Source: Bacteroidia bacterium (GTDB taxonomy: Bacteria; Bacteroidota; Bacteroidia; Bacteroidales; Azobacteroidaceae). Taken from it: a DNA stretch of 9,365 bases. The notes below the pieces were generated by a model, which was not told where the DNA came from, searched no databases, and was given only the letters and a program-made list of their open reading frames with translations. The stretch is from contig BNTR01000112.1 in NCBI GenBank assembly GCA_025996755.1, positions 1 through 9,365 of the forward strand, given 5' to 3'. Positions 7,731 to 9,365 of the stretch are shown here, one piece after another (within the stretch, counting starts at the first letter, position 1; each line of letters opens with the position of its first letter). Position numbers and translations under genes: made by a program.

Positions 7731-9140
7731 ATGAACACACACAACACCATCTGCGCCATCTCAACCCCTTCCGGAACGGGTGGGATTGCCGTCATCCGAG
7801 TTTCAGGAAGGGATGCCTTTTCGATTGTTGATAAAATTTTTACGGCTAAGAACAAGCAGAAAATTGCTGAACAGCAGGCAAATACGGTCTGCTTTGGCAC
7901 AATCGACTCCCCCCTTGAGGGGGGGCTGGGGGGTGCTCTCGACGAGGTATTGGTGGCTGTGTTTCGCGCGCAACACTCCTTCACGGGCGAAGACACGGTG
8001 GAGATTTCGTGCCACGGGTCGGTGTTCATTCAGCAGGAGATTTTGACGTTGCTGTTGGCGAATGGCTGTGCGCTGGCTCGCGCGGGCGAATTTACGCAGC
8101 GGGCGTTTTTGAATGGCAAGATGGATTTGTCGCAGGCAGAGGCGGTGGCTGATGTCATCGCGGCGGCTTCGGCGGCGGCTCACCGGTTGGCGATGAATCA
8201 GATGCGGGGCGGATTTAGCAGGGAACTGTTTGCACTTCGGTCGCAACTGCTTGATTTTGTGTCGCTTATCGAACTCGAATTGGATTTTAGCGAGGAAGAT
8301 GTCGAATTTGCCAACCGCGTGCGCCTGTTGGAATTGGCGGACACGATTAGGGTGGCATTGACCAAATTGGTCAGTTCGTTCAGTCTGGGCAATGTGCTGA
8401 AAAACGGCATCCCCGTCGCGATTGTCGGCGAAACGAATGTAGGTAAGTCCACGCTACTCAATCACTTACTGCACGAAGAACGAGCCATCGTGTCGGACAT
8501 TCACGGCACCACGCGCGACGTGATTGAAGACGTGGTCAATGTTCAGGGCATTACGTTCCGATTTATCGACACCGCCGGCATCCGCGACACCACCGATGCC
8601 ATCGAATTGCTGGGCGTAGAGCGCACATTTCAGAAAATCGACCAAGCCTCCATCGTGCTCTGGATGATTGACGCAACGCAATTTAATATGGAAATTGACA
8701 AACTTGCGGACAAAATCGTGCCCCGAACAGCGGATAAAAAACTGCTGCTGGTCATCAACAAAATCGACAAACTGAACAGGGAAGAGCAACTCATTTTGGA
8801 AAAAGAATTTCTGCCGCAAATCAAAGCGGAACATATCTATTTGTCAGCCAAATACCAAAAAAACACCGAAAAATTGGAGGTAGCCCTCCTAAAAGCGGCT
8901 GATTTAACGACCCGCAACGAGCAAGATGTCATCGTGAGCAACGTGCGCCACCACGAAGCCCTGAGTAAAGCCCACGAAGCCATCCTCCGCGTGGAAGAGG
9001 GGCTGAAAACCAACCTCTCCGGCGATTTCATCGCCCAAGACATCCGCGAATGTATGCACTATCTGGGCGAAATCACTGGCGAAATCTCAACCGACGAGGT
9101 GCTGGGGAATATTTTTGGGAAGTTTTGTATTGGGAAATAA
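7731..9140 (+). CDS. mnmE: MnmE, tRNA U34-modification GTPase (right copy)
   Basis: This copy is identical to 226-1635, at 469 residues a little longer than E. coli MnmE (454). The excess is partly the SPLEGGLGG insertion. All five G motifs and the terminal FCIGK are present, so the protein should be active. Start: ATG 7731, preceded by an A/T-rich stretch with no Shine-Dalgarno, as is normal in Bacteroidota. Its last 18 bases (9123-9140, encoding FCIGK and stop) correspond to the segment of this gene used as the attachment site by Salmonella genomic island 1. No integrase is visible here. Confidence 0.95.
   Translation: MNTHNTICAISTPSGTGGIAVIRVSGRDAFSIVDKIFTAKNKQKIAEQQANTVCFGTIDSPLEGGLGGALDEVLVAVFRAQHSFTGEDTVEISCHGSVFIQQEILTLLLANGCALARAGEFTQRAFLNGKMDLSQAEAVADVIAAASAAAHRLAMNQMRGGFSRELFALRSQLLDFVSLIELELDFSEEDVEFANRVRLLELADTIRVALTKLVSSFSLGNVLKNGIPVAIVGETNVGKSTLLNHLLHEERAIVSDIHGTTRDVIEDVVNVQGITFRFIDTAGIRDTTDAIELLGVERTFQKIDQASIVLWMIDATQFNMEIDKLADKIVPRTADKKLLLVINKIDKLNREEQLILEKEFLPQIKAEHIYLSAKYQKNTEKLEVALLKAADLTTRNEQDVIVSNVRHHEALSKAHEAILRVEEGLKTNLSGDFIAQDIRECMHYLGEITGEISTDEVLGNIFGKFCIGK
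7909..7933. repeat. REP-like C/G-rich palindromic element inside mnmE (right copy)
   Basis: Six C (7909-7914), TTGA, seven G (7919-7925), CT and six G (7928-7933) are read in frame as part of SPLEGGLGG. The C run and first G run can form a stem of 7 bp closed by a 2-base loop, which may slow transcription or translation and is prone to sequencing errors. The intact downstream frame argues that the base count is correct. Confidence 0.6.
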
Positions 9141-9154
9141 TATTTTGTGCCGCC

Positions 9155-9185
9155 TTTGTATGTATCAAAAAAATGACTACCTTTG
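9155..9185 (+). promoter_or_regulatory. Bacteroidota-type promoter for the antitoxin-like gene (right copy)
   Basis: TTTG (9155-9158), a 19-base spacer and TACCTTTG (9178-9185) form the best promoter in the window. It begins only 15 bases after the mnmE stop codon. The predicted start of transcription is about 9190-9193, immediately before the hairpin at 9196-9226. Confidence 0.8.
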
Positions 9186-9195
9186 CAGTCGAATT

Positions 9196-9226
9196 TTGTC
9201 CCCGATTTATCATGTTTCGGGGACAA
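9196..9226 (+). promoter_or_regulatory. Leader hairpin / possible operator (right copy)
   Basis: TTGTCCCCGA (9196-9205) pairs with TCGGGGACAA (9217-9226) around an 11-base loop. If transcription starts near 9190, the stem would begin within a few bases of the mRNA 5' end, where it could protect the message or respond to a regulator. As DNA it is a perfect dyad suited to a dimeric repressor. Confidence 0.6.
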
Positions 9227-9245
9227 GATTAACTAATAATAAGCT

Positions 9246-9365
9246 ATGCAAACAACTGTAAATCAGATAGAAAAGAAAGTAAAAAATCACAAGCGTGGTA
9301 AAATATTTTTCATAGACGATTTTGCTGCTTTAGGGACACCCGATGCAGTAAAAAAATCGTTGCAG
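9246..9365 (+). CDS. DUF6088/AbiEi-like antitoxin, N-terminal fragment (right copy)
   Basis: The same 40 codons as 1-120, open to the window edge. The ATG at 9246 is preceded by TAATAATAAGCT, with no Shine-Dalgarno. The reading frame is more A/T-rich than mnmE. Together with its separate promoter, this marks it as a transcription unit apart from the housekeeping operon and possibly the edge of an accessory segment. The rest of the gene is absent from the window on both sides. Confidence 0.62.
   Translation, partial: MQTTVNQIEKKVKNHKRGKIFFIDDFAALGTPDAVKKSLQ

Larger units (their letters stand above)
4757..9365. repeat. Right arm of the inverted repeat
   Basis: This is the mirrored copy of 1-4609. 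Its inner edge at 4757 begins TTGCTGTAA, the complement of TTACAGCAA at 4601-4609. The edge falls inside the membrane-protein gene, so this arm holds only the first part of that gene. It is probably the copied-back half of a fold-back chimera, because the single-copy centre continues the gene in frame from the left arm and not from this arm. Confidence 0.97.

Noticed and set aside
9196..9226. Intrinsic terminator of mnmE
   Set aside because: The stem is downstream of a strong promoter and no T-run follows it on either strand.
9050..9232. 60-codon frame overlapping the mnmE end, mirrored at 134-316
   Set aside because: It mostly overlaps mnmE in another frame and then runs through the promoter and hairpin. 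No gene-like features are seen.
1..9365. Composite transposon or insertion sequence with 4.6-kb inverted repeats
   Set aside because: The centre is 147 bases of an interrupted gene and contains no transposase. The arms are housekeeping genes, and no target-site duplication can be seen.

Overview
The window is one long inverted repeat. Bases 1-4609 and 4757-9365 are reverse complements of each other (position i pairs with 9366-i), around a single-copy centre of 147 bases (4610-4756). The symmetry runs exactly to both ends of the window, so every gene outside the centre appears twice, once per strand. I read bases 1-4756 as the coherent piece of genome. A membrane-protein gene that starts at 3586 continues in frame through the centre and is cut at base 4756/4757, where the sequence turns back on itself. 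The simplest explanation is a fold-back (snap-back) chimera made during amplification, library preparation or assembly. A real in vivo inverted duplication is possible but less likely.

The organism is most likely a member of the Bacteroidota. The -7 boxes have the form TAnnTTTG, one of them with TTTG exactly 19 bases upstream. Start codons lack clear Shine-Dalgarno sequences, and the housekeeping proteins have the usual Bacteroidota look. I cannot name a genus.

Layout of one arm, in the direction of transcription of the main operon (right-arm coordinates): divergent promoters (about 5796-5855); floA, a flotillin-like SPFH protein (5892-6863); a uridine phosphorylase-family nucleoside phosphorylase (6860-7726, start overlapping the floA stop as ATGA); mnmE, the tRNA U34-modifying GTPase (7731-9140, 4 bases after the phosphorylase). 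After mnmE comes a near-ideal Bacteroidota promoter, a 10-bp-stem hairpin, and the first 40 codons of a DUF6088/AbiEi-like antitoxin gene cut by the window end (9246-9365). The left arm holds the same set on the minus strand. Divergent from floA is an AT-rich gene for a polytopic membrane protein of unknown function (3586-4756, 3' end missing), perhaps a GT-C-type glycosyltransferase.

The operon joins a membrane-microdomain scaffold, nucleoside salvage and tRNA modification. Tight spacing suggests co-transcription and translational coupling, but no shared pathway is evident. The ends and middle look accessory: a probable toxin-antitoxin gene just after mnmE, and a low-GC surface or glycan-type membrane gene next to floA. 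Details worth a second look are a C/G-rich palindromic element inserted in frame in mnmE, an eight-C tract near the start of the membrane gene, and the dyad symmetry of the divergent promoters. I see no complete undescribed system here. No tRNA, rRNA, CRISPR array, transposase or integrase is visible, and no gene-free stretch exceeds about 110 bases.
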